Positions 1 to 11,297 of a stretch of DNA of 23,886 bases are shown here, piece by piece. A model generated the notes under the pieces. That model ran no database searches and was not told the origin of the DNA. It saw only the letters and a program-made list of their open reading frames with translations. Position 1 is the first letter of the stretch. Each line of letters begins with the position of its first letter. Source of the stretch: Echinostoma caproni (taxonomy: Eukaryota; Platyhelminthes; Trematoda; Plagiorchiida; Echinostomatidae); contig UZAN01040632.1 in assembly GCA_900618425.1 (NCBI GenBank), forward strand, positions 15,381 through 39,266. Direction: 5' to 3'. The position numbers were made by a program, and so were the translations under genes.

Positions 1-180
1 CACAGGTTGTGCGTCCCCAATCGGCAAACAGGACACAGGGCAGCGCGGCGACCTGCACTTCTACGTTTGCCCCCACTTCGACCCGCTGGATCACGCAGGC
101 TGATGGCAACCGTTTGTCACGCATGCAAATGCGCTGCTCCCTTATACGCGATCAAAGTGGGGGGGCGGGGTGGAGTAAAA
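1..180. repeat. GC-rich repeat-like fragment at left edge
   Basis: The first ~180 bases are clearly richer in G and C than the DNA that follows and end in a G-run (about 159-171) before AT-rich sequence resumes. All three plus frames are largely open: the frame beginning at position 3 stays open to about 190, and the frame at position 2 has one stop near 101. This looks like the end of a dispersed repeat or retroelement cut by the window edge. I do not recognise a protein domain in it, so the class is unknown. Confidence 0.3.
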
Positions 181-492
181 ATGAATGAATGTAGACGAAA
201 ATGAATAGGCTAACACAATTTGACCAAATCCGATTGACGATGAGCCCTAGATTTATTGATTGAGGAGGAATGAGAACTTTTCGTGCCATTTTTTACTAAC
301 AATTGCTCATTTTTTGCCTTCATGACAAACTGACAAATAAATGGTAAATGTATGTTAGGGACCCTCTACATGAAGGAGCTCAAACTGATGACATGTTCTA
401 AGACGAAAATGTATACAAAAATGAAGGAACACGGTTGTTGCTTTCAAAATAAAGACCTAGCACAATTTAGAATATTCAATTGGATGACTTAC
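181..492. other. AT-rich non-coding stretch, presumed intronic
   Basis: No domain, repeat or RNA was seen here. If the exon at 493-614 is real, this is the beginning of the intron downstream of it on the minus strand. A plus-strand open frame from 352 runs over the exon and is taken to be its shadow. Confidence 0.4.
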
Positions 493-614
493 TTGTTGTA
501 TGACAGGCGGGGCAACCACCGGCTCTTCGGTCTTATCCACCAAGATTTGCTGGAAAATCACATCATCCTTGAAACTAGCTCGTTTGGCATAAAGGTTGTA
601 GGCTCCAAGAGATG
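493..614 (-). CDS. Candidate internal exon of an unidentified host gene
   Basis: On the minus strand, a pyrimidine-rich tract ending in CCGTCAG directly precedes position 614. A strong donor (CAA followed by GTAAGT) follows position 493. The 122 bases between give two bases completing a codon and then 40 stop-free codons that end exactly at a codon boundary. The peptide reads SLGAYNLYAKRASFKDD near its start and ends KTEEPVVAPPVIQQ. Its mixed charged and hydrophobic composition is more protein-like than most chance frames here. I do not recognise the protein, and no partner exon was found with confidence. A long-intron flatworm gene on this strand would fit. The alternative is a chance open frame between cryptic splice sites. 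Confidence 0.55.
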
Positions 615-1225
615 CTGACGGTAGAATTGGGGGGAAGAGTGTTATTTATTTAAAAAGTGTTGTTTGTTATAAATTGAACGCTTCCTGATGTATGAAGATT
701 TTTGACTTGTTGTAATGTTATCATAATGCCGAATGCAGACAACTAGATCAAATGTTCTAAGCAATACGCTAATTAAGTTATAAAATATCATATCAGGAAC
801 AGAGGTTCAGTCACCAGGGGTATTTAGAGTTTTAGTAAATCGCCCCACGGTTTGGATAATTATCGTGTAACATTATACATTTCTTTCTGTTTTAAGCCAA
901 GCATTGTTTGTATGCTGATTATGTTTACAATTTTCAATTAGATTAGAATCACTCAGTTCATTATGTTTTTTCCAAACTGACTCTTAATATGCGAAACACC
1001 GGAACACAATCTATGACCGAAATCATTCAGTGGGCTGTTGCTCTCAGGCAAGCATTATGTAGGGACACATGAAGCCTCGTCTATGAACCGTGCCTCTCAG
1101 CGACCACCACCCACCTCTCCAATCGATGCCACACGCGAACGTTTGTCATTCCTGTACGATTCTCAGAAAACTTCCAAAGCGCGTACCGGTGTTCATCTCT
1201 GCAGTCTAACTACTTAGCAACTATT
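615..1225. other. Non-coding stretch with a GC-richer patch
   Basis: Mostly AT-rich sequence without a recognisable gene. A GC-richer patch at about 1065-1200 lies just before the Penelope-like remnant. It could be an eroded upstream part of that element or a separate repeat, but I could not read a conserved motif in it on either strand. Confidence 0.35.
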
Positions 1226-2130
1226 AGGTTTGATGATGTTCTCCAAAATAATAAAAGATTGTGAGATTATTTGAATACTTGAATAATCTTCACCCGAACA
1301 TAACGTTTACACACCACACCAAAACGCAAGATGATGGATGTAGAAGTTTCACGTCGAACCGATGGATCAATCAGAAAATCTGTGTAACGGAAGGATACAT
1401 GGTTCGGGCAATATCTCCATTTTACTAGCTTTGCTCCAATGGGATATAAAATTGGTCTGGTTCGAACTCTCTTCTACGGGGTGTGGCTGATTTGCACAAC
1501 GGATACATTGGATAACGAATATGACAAGATCAGAAACGTTTTACACTCTAACGGATATCCAGAAACGATTCATCCTAAAGCACTGTCAGCACAACCCCAC
1601 TCGGGAAAAGACACCAGGTGCAGATAAGATGAGAATAGTCCTGCAACTACCCTTCAAAGGTGACGATATTAGCTGCCTGATTACCAAGCACCTAAAATCG
1701 GCCGTTAAGCGCACCTACTACGCAGCTGACCCCATCGTTGTTTTTACAACCGCCCGGTTGCCAATACCATCGGTGAAAGAACCGCCAAATCTAATTTTAC
1801 TTATCAGTTCAAGTGTGGATGCTCGGCCATTCACATCGACACAACGGAGAGACAACTACGTTACCGAGTAACCGAGCACATCCCAGTCTGGCTTCAGAAA
1901 ACAATAAGTGGGAACTTCGGAAGTTTGAGGTCACCAAAGACCCGTAGGAAACTCAGTTCATCGATCACACACCACCTGGTCGAAATGAAACACTGTATCA
2001 TGCTGCTCGACGCGTTCAGAATCCTGTACAACACAGACAACACCCAGGTTCTGAAATACGCCGAGGCATGAGCCATTCAAAATTACCATCCTAAACTGTG
2101 GGGACAGCGTGACTGGCTTATCACTCTGGC
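1226..2130 (+). pseudogene. Penelope-like element copy A: RT thumb plus GIY-YIG remnant
   Basis: Penelope-like elements encode a reverse transcriptase followed by a GIY-YIG endonuclease. Read with frame changes, this stretch shows a shortened active-site remnant RFDDVL (1226-1243), YLNNLHPNITFT (about 1273-1308), then DVEVSRRTDGS (1335 onward), RKDTWFGQYLHF and GLVRTLFYG (from about 1451), the thumb segment NGYPE (about 1550), LQLPFKGDDISCLI (about 1640-1682) and, in another frame from 1790, YQFKCGCSAIHIDTTERQL, the GIY-YIG region. C-terminal motifs SPKTRRKLSSS and HHLVEMKHCI follow. Breaks include TAA at 1385-1387 where a Tyr is expected, frameshifts near 1562 and 1788, TGA at 2069-2071, and HID in place of YIG. 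The palm domain is largely missing, so the copy is dead. The superfamily call is firm; the family name is not. Confidence 0.85.
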
Positions 2131-3756
2131 GCTACCTTGGTAACAAATGTTTGGTGAGTAAGTTTGACCGTAATCTTTCTCCGCCTTCGATTCTGTTATT
2201 TACTGACCATGTATTACTGCGCATATAAGCTGCAGTATGCACGTGTACAGATGCAGCGAAATGATCCAGGATACTTCGTGCAAATCTGTTTTTGGCTTCT
2301 TTAATCAAGTTTGTGAGACTGTTGAATGTCCTTCTCGACTGTAAGCCGTACTGTACCTTGCAATGTTACCTTTAAAACTGATACTGCGCCCCACATCAAA
2401 TAAGCCTTGTTATTTTATTCGAATACTGATAACAAATTTCGGCAGAAACGAATGTATTACTTTACTGAGTAACTGACACAATGAGATATTTTACTTGATG
2501 ATCCAAATTATAAGAGACGTGGTCAAGTGGGAGCAGGATTTACCTAACTGAATGTTCAAATTTGTTTTAAATTTTGGCGAACACTCGTTTCACATATGAA
2601 TGCATAGGTGTACTAATAATTTGGACCATATTGATCTCCTGGTTCCATGAAATCATACATAGTTAATAGTGGATTAAACAAACGTTCGTGTAATGGTACG
2701 AGGAAACGATTTTTTAAACGTAGAGCTGACAATTGAGCAAACTGAAAAGTGAATCATCTGATGAATACTTCACTATACGCTTTACATGTAATTTTTTTTA
2801 ATCTCTACATATGCGTATCGTAAGTCAAATTCTTTTAACTTCGATCGGAATATTAGACAGAAAGTGCACAAAGGAAAACGGAAGTAAATTTGGCGCATCA
2901 CGGCATTTTCCCGTTCCGCCAAAGGGGTTTGTGTAACAGAAATTGCATTAAGCTAAGTAGAAAATGTTGCAGACTGCCAGTTCGAATTGACGTTGATCGT
3001 ATAACAGAAAGTGCAAGTTAGAGATATAAACATAATGAATACTGATAGATATTGAGCAAATTGTGAACTACTTGAGAGAGAGAGCATATGATGTGCGCGT
3101 GCCTGACGGCAGTTAATTAGGCCAAAACGTCAATTGGCCACTTTTGTTTAGAATCAACTGTCCTCATTCTGATAGAATGCGTTTTATAACCACATTTAAG
3201 TGCAGTGGGATTTATCATCTAGTTTCGTGATTATATTGAACATCTTCGTTGGAACCGCGGGCGTAAAACGATAAAAAGGTCAATGCGAAGTGTAAAAAAA
3301 TGAAGCTAATTGGTGGGGGGGGAGAGAAGTAATGAAGAAGGTGCAAAAGAAGTCTAGAAAACTGTAACTTGTTAGCATAAGTAAAATCCGGCGCATAAGT
3401 GACGCTGTTATTCGTGCCTGAGATCACCTAACAGAACGGTGTAGGTCACTATCTTATTGAAGAAAACAAGAAGATGCGTAAGGATACAATCGGTGTGTTT
3501 AGCGTGAGTAAGCCATCCGAATGTACAGTAGCTGGCCCAACAAATCAGGATTACCTTTTCAATGTAGTTGAAATTATTCACCATGAATGATGCTAGAAAT
3601 ATTTTTACAATCAACTAATGAATTCCTCCAACGAACGTAAAATTGAACCATTTATTACCTTTATTAACCATAAAAATAGCTCTGCAACAAACTCCACCAG
3701 AAAGTTGATTTTTCGAGTCGAGACTTATCAGTGGTAGAAACATTTTTTCTGTTTCT
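2131..3756. other. AT-rich stretch, no gene seen
   Basis: The first part (to about 2290) may be the 3' end of Penelope copy A, but no conserved terminal motif was found. A short GA run lies near 3074-3085 and a G-run near 3313-3322. Open frames of 60-70 codons occur on the minus strand at 3215-3614, but their composition looks random. Confidence 0.4.
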
Positions 3757-3826
3757 CTTGGGACTCAAACCACAGACCTTCAGTTGAGAATTGAACTGCT
3801 TATACTTAGTCTAAATAGACTATGAT
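3757..3826 (-). repeat. tRNA-like SINE head or tRNA pseudogene
   Basis: On the minus strand an A-box-like TAGACTAAGTA (3803-3813) is followed about 30 bases later by a B-box-like GGTTTGAGTCC (3761-3771), close to the RNA polymerase III consensus. Between them TTCAA and CTGAA can form an anticodon-like stem (one mismatch) around a seven-base loop, followed by a short variable region and a T-arm-like segment. The acceptor stem does not pair convincingly, so this is not a working tRNA gene. A tRNA-derived SINE is most likely, with its body continuing toward about 3690. I could not define its ends or a target-site duplication. Confidence 0.5.
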
Positions 3827-6800
3827 CATAATCTCGAGGAACTGAAGGACTACAAAATGTTTCATTTGAATTAGAGTACTATACTTCATAAAGACCAGAA
3901 ACTGGACGTTACTTCTTGTGTCATATCCATCGTAGTTGTAGTATAAATGTTTTCATAACTGTAACATCAAATATAATCAAACATCCAAAAACAAAACGAC
4001 CATGCAGAGGGTTTCATCGACCAAAACGTACACGCATTATCATGTCCCATAAGATGATTGCAGCCGGGGACTACAGGATGTCCCAACGGGTGCAACACAC
4101 CTCAACAGAAGAATGTGCAGTACCACGTGGTTGTTGAGTCAAATGAACTCATCCAAGAATAGCAATCTAACTCAATTCGTTGTACAATTTTTCACCAGCT
4201 TCAAAACAAAAACGTGATCTTTCTCCTTTGTGGCGTTTATACACAGACAAATTATCCACAACTGTGCTTCAAATGCGCCATGCATCTGGGAAGGTTATAA
4301 ATTCACGCCTACCATAGGGAAAAAAGTGAGCAATAGCTTACCGGTAAAAACAGAAGATTCAGTAGATGTACATGTAGCTACGAATCATTCCTCTGTTTGG
4401 ACAGTTAAAGAACACTTACGAACTCACAGTACTCAGTTCGATTGAATGCAATCTGGGATCACGCTAAAAAATCCCTTAATCCTAACGAGGTTGAAATAAC
4501 TAATCCAAATCAATTCATGATAACCTGCATAAGATTAAACCACGTTCGCAATACCCCCCAAAATAACTGGTCATGATTATGACCAAAGAAAACATTCCTA
4601 TCGATTCTGAATTTCCCTTTTCCAGTCTAAATTGGCATTTCACGATTTTGTTTGTTATTTTTTAAGAGTTTCGTATGTGATAAAGGACTTTGAAATATCA
4701 CGGCAGGGACTAAATGTTGCGAATTAATGTGCGCACTGATAAGGAGTGAAAGCTTTTACTGCACCCAGTCACATAAGAGCGTTGTAAATTCAACGTTGAA
4801 GTGGTCTGCAGAAAACGTTGAGACCCATTAAATAAATGATAAGCTTCGGGGATTGTAGGAAATTTTGACCCCATATAAACAATAAAATCATTTATTCCTT
4901 CCTAAATGCGCTCTCGCTAAGCTCCTTTTTCTAATTCGGTTCAATTTCAAATCAATATAACTAACTATTCTAATACTATTCTGTCAAATATACCGCCCAT
5001 GAACAAGAATAGCCGCACAATGTCATCAACATGATTTATATGTCATATGCCTGTACTGATTATATCGTTATAAGCAGTCAGCCAAAAAACAGACAACTTC
5101 CCGTCGACTGATTTTTGAAGGGATCAACCTTTCATCGCTTCGGTTCACAGCGTCAACATATACGCACTTAGTTCCTTTGAAACATTCGCAATAGAAAATG
5201 CAATCGATAATAATAATGAGTTGCAGTTCACATCTCATAGTTTAAACTTCACAAGCAAAAAAAACTAGTCGAAAAAATTAAGCCTTAAATAACTTGTTTA
5301 CGGTCTATCGAAACTGAACTATTGTACAACTAAGTCAAACAAATCGATATCGATAGAAACTCAGCATTTTCAATGCATTTCTTTATACCATATAAAACTC
5401 TGGTAGTACAGCTGATCTTCGTTTCCACAAATTGAACGTTTTAGTCATTAACCAGACAACTATTTTCCATTAGTGGTGCTCGTAAATGAAAACATAGAGA
5501 ATTTATTGGATATAAGAGCCATAATAAGCTTTCGTTCAGCCACTTTTCACCAAAAATGATCAACTTATTTAGTAAATTACCGAAAGTGCGAAGTGTATAG
5601 TTGCTCAATGTCTTTGTTATACATTATTAAAAATGGTTTATAAAGTATGTTCTGAACTAAAGTGGTATGATTTGTTTTGAGCCCTTGGCAATTCCCAGTC
5701 TGAACGACGGAGAGCAGCAATGGTAACTGACGGCGAACTGGTGATTAGCTGTGTTCGCATAACAAGCATCAGATGAATCCTTCTAGAGTGTTTAATGTAT
5801 CGCGAGGGTCGAAATGCAAGAAAAATGCAATCCCTAGTTATGGGTTAAATGAGATAACCAACGGTTGGTTGCTTCCTCGATGCGTATCTCATACAAGAGC
5901 CACAGTTGGTCAACTGATAAACTCACAGTTTCATTTACTCGGTATCGATCAAATCTCTTGTAAACTATTAGCAGTATAAGTGAATCCAACCAGAACAGGT
6001 GGTTATTTCCAATCGGAGACAGTCGCTTTAGGAATGTAAATGAATTGCCTCATTTCTTCGTTTCTTTACCAACTGATTACTTAAGGTTACTTATTTTTTA
6101 TCGTACCGTTTGTGCTGGATTTCTGGGCATTAAAACAAGATGTTCCAATATCATTTTAAGATGTTTCCTCATCAATTTACCGCGCTCAGAGTACTAGGGT
6201 ATTTTAGATAGATACGGTGCTATCTCGAACTGGGAAACGTATCAACCGATATGCTCGATATGGATGGTTTTGAACAGTTTGATCAGTTACAAAAACAACT
6301 GGTCCTTTACACGGATTGGTCGCTTTCCAACTAAAGAGAATGTTCAGCTTTTTTGAAGAATTAATAAATCAATAAACTTTGACTGGAACGAATACAAATC
6401 CAAATCTGACGACAACTTAAACAAAATTCACCGACAAATGTTATCTTTGAAAACGAGGATATCCCTTAAACGAAGAAAAATGATACTCTTTGTGATGTCT
6501 GGTGATTGTTGTAATTCGACAGAACGCAGCTCTATTTTGACAGGTAAACACACCTGTTAGGTTGTGTTCCGTGAATCTCTAGATAGTAGACTGTCTGGAG
6601 ATCTGAAAACACGTGCATTTTAGTCTATCCAACTAAAGTTGATAAACACTAGGTTACGATAAACAATAAAACTTATTATTGAAAAAATGAAAACGTTTTG
6701 ATCGATCAACTCAGATTATCAAGTGCAGAATCATTTTCTGCAATGAAATATTATTTTTAAATCATACTGATAGAGTAGCAGAGCTTTACCGTTGAAACTA

Positions 6801-7391
6801 ATTTACTTCTCCTAATGTCCGTTGACGTTTTCATAGTGATTCGGTAAACGGTGAGAAGAACGCCTTAAGAACTCGGGTATAGAAAGCCTATCAGTAGAAC
6901 AGGTAAATTAGATGAAAATGGAGTATTTGATTAGAAATATACCGAAAATGACGCAGGACTTTTGAAAACGTGCAAATTTGTTTCGATCATATATAAAGTG
7001 ATACCCTTTGATGCCGAATGAGGTTTCCCCTTACGAATTGTTTATTCAAGAGTGGTGGGACCCTGTCCTTTATCATCTTATCCGCTTGAAGTTCAGGACC
7101 TGTGTACTTAGCGGTTTACAATATATATGTTATGTTTCATTTAGTCTCCTCTAATTTGAGATATCTGGGGTGCATGAATATCACTAGCACTACTCGCTAA
7201 TGTCAAATGTTCAGTGAAAAAGTACATGCAGTAGTATGCGAGGAGGAGAAAAAACTGATGCATGCTGAAAATATTTTTCGACTGCTTGTGATCGATAACA
7301 CCTGGCTTTATATCGGATAAAGCATGAAATCAACAAATGCCAATCGAACAGCGATCAATGTTATTTAGTTTCATGAGGACCACTGCTTGAA
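3827..7391. other. Long AT-rich stretch, no gene seen
   Basis: No conserved domain, tRNA or ordered repeat was found in about 3.5 kb. It contains chance-sized frames (4230-4445, 5773-5979, an open stretch near 6195-6355), a 12-bp perfect palindrome ATCGATATCGAT at about 5343-5354 and scattered A/T homopolymers. The stretch 5700-5980 is somewhat more balanced in composition and may be an unrecognised repeat. Confidence 0.4.
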
Positions 7392-7680
7392 CTTGTCGCC
7401 TCCATACATTTTTCGCTATCACTTGAACGCCACTTAGGAATACCCTCTCAAAGGCTACCACAACGCATGCTATCTGCGTGAGCTGAGCAGAACTGGAAGG
7501 AAGTTTAAGGAAGTCAGGCTAAGGCACGAAAAATAGGCATGAATAAGTTGCGAGAATGCTCCCGGTGTGGAAACTCGTCTCGAGAGTTCACAGTTGTGAA
7601 TGTATCTATCTGTAAGCTCTAACAGACATGTAACCATCTGCAGTGATGCAGCTGTTCAATATATTTTGTTTCCCCAAACT
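7392..7680 (+). pseudogene. 3' end of an RTE-like LINE ORF
   Basis: One frame (codons in register with 7428) reads RHLGIPSQRLPQRMLSA, stop, AEQNWKEV, stop, GSQAKARKIGMNKLRE and continues to about 7675. The order RLPQR.L.A, then a W-K segment, G.Q, K and a final QW..C-like segment matches the extreme C-terminus of RTE-clade LINE reverse transcriptase ORFs such as the schistosome SR2 type. Stops at 7479-7481 and 7503-7505, and several more after 7600, show decay. Upstream of 7392 the RT domain is absent, as expected from 5' truncation, the usual fate of LINE copies. The family is judged from motif order only. Confidence 0.7.
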
Positions 7681-8643
7681 CGTAGGAACAGTGGAACACT
7701 AGGTTAACCACACCACTTCTCTTGGATATTTCTACTCTGATTTTCAGTGTTTTTTACTGCTTATCGGAAAATTAGGATTTCATGATTGTTTGGTACACAA
7801 AACAATGGTTCATATAAAAGAGTTTGTTTACTTAGATAGCTCATTCCAACATTTGGTGTAGGTTAAAAAGCGGTATTTGTTAGAAGGATCGTTAATGTAT
7901 GTGGATTTTGAATCAGGTAGTTGATTAAAGGAATACAACCCTTCACCAGATAAGCGGGTAAAACATTTTTGAAAGGATTACACATTCACACAAGATTTGT
8001 ATGCATATATACATATATAACACGGATTTGAGAACAAGAGTGGGACCAACGTGACAACAATGAAACAATAATGGGTGGCTTGTGTATATATGAGGAACAT
8101 GAGGAAGGAGGACAATTCTGTAACATATAGCAATAATAATAATGCCCATTCGTTTAACCGCTGCAAAAGTATGTCCACTACTTATGGCAACATGTTTTCC
8201 TTCGAGTAGCTAGACAGCCGGTCTGTTTCGGTCTCAGTACACAATTGTGCTAGTTGAATGTACAGGTGTTGACCAAACTTGTGCAACATCCTGATTTTCA
8301 TCACCTTTGTTCATCTCAATCCTTCGTTTTTCCAGCCTCATTCACGGGATTGAATATGTTATGGACCCACATCAGACGCAACATATCTGATATAATACCC
8401 ACTTACGTCTTTACTTCTAATAGTCACATGCCATTAAAATGTATAGTTTCGCGATTTTGACGATGGTCGCTGGTGTATCAGTTGTGGAATAACAAATTTA
8501 CAGTGGAAAACGTAACAAGAATTTATTTAATAAAATGACTCATAGACTTCATACAGGGGTTGTATTTTCTTCTCGTCCATGTTCCATTAGCTCTTCATTT
8601 TAGACCCTGAAAGCAGCCGCTTTAGCCCAGAGTTCACCTAATT
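7681..8643. other. AT-rich stretch, no gene seen
   Basis: The sequence directly after the LINE ORF end (to about 7750) may be its 3' untranslated region. A TA-rich patch lies at 8000-8020. Short frames on both strands at 7943-8460 look like chance. No RNA gene was seen. Confidence 0.4.
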
Positions 8644-8668
8644 GACTGACAAACAGGATTTGTCAGTC
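8644..8668. repeat. Perfect 10-bp hairpin with a 5-base loop
   Basis: GACTGACAAA (8644-8653), loop CAGGA (8654-8658), then TTTGTCAGTC (8659-8668) is an exact inverted repeat. It sits in a locally GC-richer patch (8590-8730) and is not part of any reading frame I could identify. It may be a hairpin of an unrecognised mobile element or a chance structure. Confidence 0.6.
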
Positions 8669-8885
8669 TCCTCTAGTGCGCCCCACACCCTTACCACTGA
8701 CTATCAATATTGAGACAGCTGACTTATCCCTGTTTCTAATACAGTGAAAAGTTTTGGATTAAATTAAAATCCCAGCTGCTGTGCGGTAGCTGAACGAACT
8801 GGACATTGAAATTGCCCTCTCCATAGACCGTATAAATGTGAAAGAATAATATTTATTTAGGTCTAACTGTTTTCTACTACAAATC

Positions 8886-9680
8886 TCAAGCGAGAAGATA
8901 TATCAACCCCCATCTCTGAAAAACGACTTCCGAAAATACATTTGAAGAGTAGCAGTTGCCGAAAACCTCCCTAGACAGTGCAAAACATTTTGCCGTATCC
9001 AGATTGGTGTGTGCACTCGGGATTTACTTCCGACCTAACTCGTCAGGCGGGATGAATATTTACTTCTTTTCACGGGCAAAACGAAATTCACCAGAAAACT
9101 AGATCAGTAGATCAGCTTTTACCGCATGCTGAATTACTCGTTGGCCACCAGTGAGATAAACCCATTGCCAAACGGACGGGCGACACGATCTGGTAAAACC
9201 AATACGTACTCTGCTTTGTTGGGCGTCCCATAACGGCTTTATATCACGTGGACTCAGCTGCATTTTGAACTGAGCTATCGTTTTCTCAACAAAAGCGTGA
9301 GACAAAAACGGATATTCAGCCCGGACTATCCTCCAGATTGGTTTTGTGCAACTCTTCTCTGTTGCGATCAAATACAACCATAGTCTGGCTTTGATATGAT
9401 CCGTTTTCGCCCTCTCAGTTTGTCTTGATGGAGAAATTTCGGTAAATATGCAACTAATTGGAATTATGTTCACATCAAAGCACTTCCACAAGACACCAAC
9501 TGAGTCATCGGATTTATGCGCATCTGGATTAAGTTGCCTCTAGGCTTCAATGATATGCCAAAACATTTTGAATGTTTCATCCGGTTTGGGTATGGTGACG
9601 CTACAAGACACTTTTTCAACGAGCCGCACACATAAGGTTAACTTTCGAAGATCTACCTGTATGTTTCTTGGACTTTGTTT
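8886..9680 (-). pseudogene. Unidentified long minus-strand reading frame with few stops
   Basis: On the minus strand one frame stays open from 9680 to 9102 (193 codons) except for a single TAG at 9540-9542. It then continues in the same register to 8889, broken by TAG 9099-9101, TAA 9060-9062 and TAA 9024-9026. Segments include KVSCSVTIPKPDETFKMFWH (about 9630-9571), KSDDSVGVLWKCFDV (about 9515-9471), TEISPSRQTERAKTDHIKA and RIVRAEYPFLSHAFVEKTI. A usable acceptor (ACATACAG) ends at 9657, so the upper limit of an exon could be 9656. A second frame between 9690 and 9615 is also open (INYLAKTAHAFSTLL), hinting at a frameshift near 9625. I recognise no domain. It could be a host exon with a nonsense change, a processed pseudogene, or a remnant of an unclassified mobile element. 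The length of near-open frame argues against pure chance. Confidence 0.5.
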
Positions 9681-9690
9681 TCAGTAATGT

Positions 9691-10547
9691 GGAAAATGCG
9701 TGAGCAGTTTTAGCCAAATAATTTATCAGTCTATTCAAGCTAGAATATCTTCATTATTTTGCTTGTTCACTGTGCACTAAATGAAAAGTGATGAGCAATT
9801 TAGAATACGTGTGCTCGACTTTATAAACATTATCATGAAACCTGAATCATTTATTGAAAAGAATGAATTCCCATGATGCTTTACTTAAAATAATTTTTAA
9901 ATCTGAGCCGTAAATTTCGAACTACTACGAATCTTGTCGCAGCACTGAAGGTTGCGACAATTCAAACGATGATAGAAGAGAACTAGGAACATAAATGTGG
10001 GTGATAAAATCAGAAGTAAATACACTTTACCCATAACCATCAATGTACAATTATGATATTGGAGACTGAAATGTACTTCCAAAATAGGAGTGGTGTTGCA
10101 CGAGTTTGATCAACACCTGTACAATTTAGAAAATCTCTACGCATTCTTTGAGATGAGACATCGCAAAAACTCACATCTAACGATTAATAATGCAAACAAC
10201 TATTCAACACAATTTACACGTAAATCAGTTATATACAGAAGAAAGACAAAAAACGAAACGGGTGATAATTCGCTCCGGTTCGACTTTAGTTTACAAAGAC
10301 AATGGTCAGTAATTGCATATCTTATTTGTTGGCTTTGGTGTTTACTTTTCGATATTCAATGAATCCAATGACCGAAATCCCAATTACAGTGCACTTATAG
10401 GAAGGAAAGTATGAACCGCTAGAATCACTCTTTGTTCGAATAATTCAACGGAAAAAAGGTTCATCTCTATATCAACTACTGTGAACTTTACTCTCCTTAT
10501 AAGTCTGTATCTTAGTTTTTGTAACACATTCGGTTACTAGGAATTAC
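9691..10547. other. AT-rich stretch, no gene seen
   Basis: No domain or RNA motif was found. A 90-codon plus-strand frame at 10090-10362 is rich in Asn, Thr and Lys, as expected from AT-rich random sequence, and has no recognisable motif. Confidence 0.35.
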
Positions 10548-10675
10548 CAACCCAGTATGCTATACATGTTACTCTTTGCTTTGCGTCAGCGACTAAAAGC
10601 AACGTGAGCATCTCCCCACATGTCTCCTTTTGGTCTTTATGCGATATCTTATTTCTGACAAAGTTTCGTTGCCAC
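10548..10675 (-). CDS. Weak candidate exon, unidentified
   Basis: On the minus strand a pyrimidine-rich acceptor (ACTTCCGTGTCCCAG) precedes 10675 and a possible donor (GTTG followed by GTAATT) follows 10548. The 128 bases between are stop-free in the frame reading WQRNFVRNKISHKDQKET and then GEMLTLLLVADAKQRVTC. The opposite strand is also open over the same interval and preceded by a TACTAG acceptor-like site, so strand choice is uncertain. I recognise no family. It is offered only because splice-like signals bracket an open frame. Confidence 0.25.
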
Positions 10676-11297
10676 CTGGGACACGGAAGTAAAAATTCAA
10701 TTTTCTTCCTTTCGATCGTGAACATACGCATGAAATGAAATCTTTATGCGAAGAAAAGTGCTATCTATCTACATAAAATACAGCACTACTAAGTCGCAAT
10801 TGCAGTTTGTGATTTTTCACCCAATACAAAAATAAAAAAGTGAATTTACCCAAATGTTGTGTGAGGTTTGAAAAGAAAATACATTCCTGATTGCATAGGA
10901 TGGTTAACCCCAGGGGAAAACTAGCTGAAACACAAAATGTTGATGTTTTCCGACTCGGTCATGCCACTTTTGGCTGAATTCAACAGAAAACAAAGGTTTC
11001 ATTCAGAAATACATTCCTCGTTTAGGTTTGATCGCCATTTATCTCAAGGTTGGCTTTTTTGTTTGATGTGGAGCTAATGGAATGGAAATGAACAACGCGT
11101 TAAACTTCGTTATTTTACAATGCTACTCACATTCAAGAACTGTATGATTTGTTTTTATGCGCTTTTATTCCCTAACCGACCGCGGTTCCTTTTATCCAAT
11201 GCGAACGCACACTGCATCAAAGATACTCTCGCTTTTTAAATAAATCAATTCGCTTTTTACAACGACTATATACCCCACTTATAACCTTAGCTTAAAA
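10676..11297. other. AT-rich stretch, no gene seen
   Basis: No reading frame, repeat or RNA motif could be supported on either strand up to the assembly gap. Confidence 0.4.

Noticed and set aside
385..410. CTGATGA followed by CGAAA, hammerhead-like
   Set aside because: The bases between the two strands do not pair to form stem II, and no retroelement context surrounds it.
352..618. 88-codon plus-strand frame
   Set aside because: It overlaps the minus-strand exon candidate at 493-614, which has splice signals and better codon content; treated as a shadow.
1451..1465. GGTTCGAACTC, B-box-like
   Set aside because: It lies inside the Penelope RT thumb coding remnant and has no A box or tRNA-like arms.
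1894..2076. 60-codon minus-strand frame
   Set aside because: Shadow of the GIY-YIG part of Penelope copy A on the plus strand.
5343..5354. 12-bp perfect palindrome ATCGATATCGAT
   Set aside because: Short and low complexity; expected by chance in AT-rich DNA and not linked to any feature.
10090..10362. 90-codon plus-strand frame
   Set aside because: Asn-, Thr- and Lys-rich composition, no domain and no splice or start context beyond chance.
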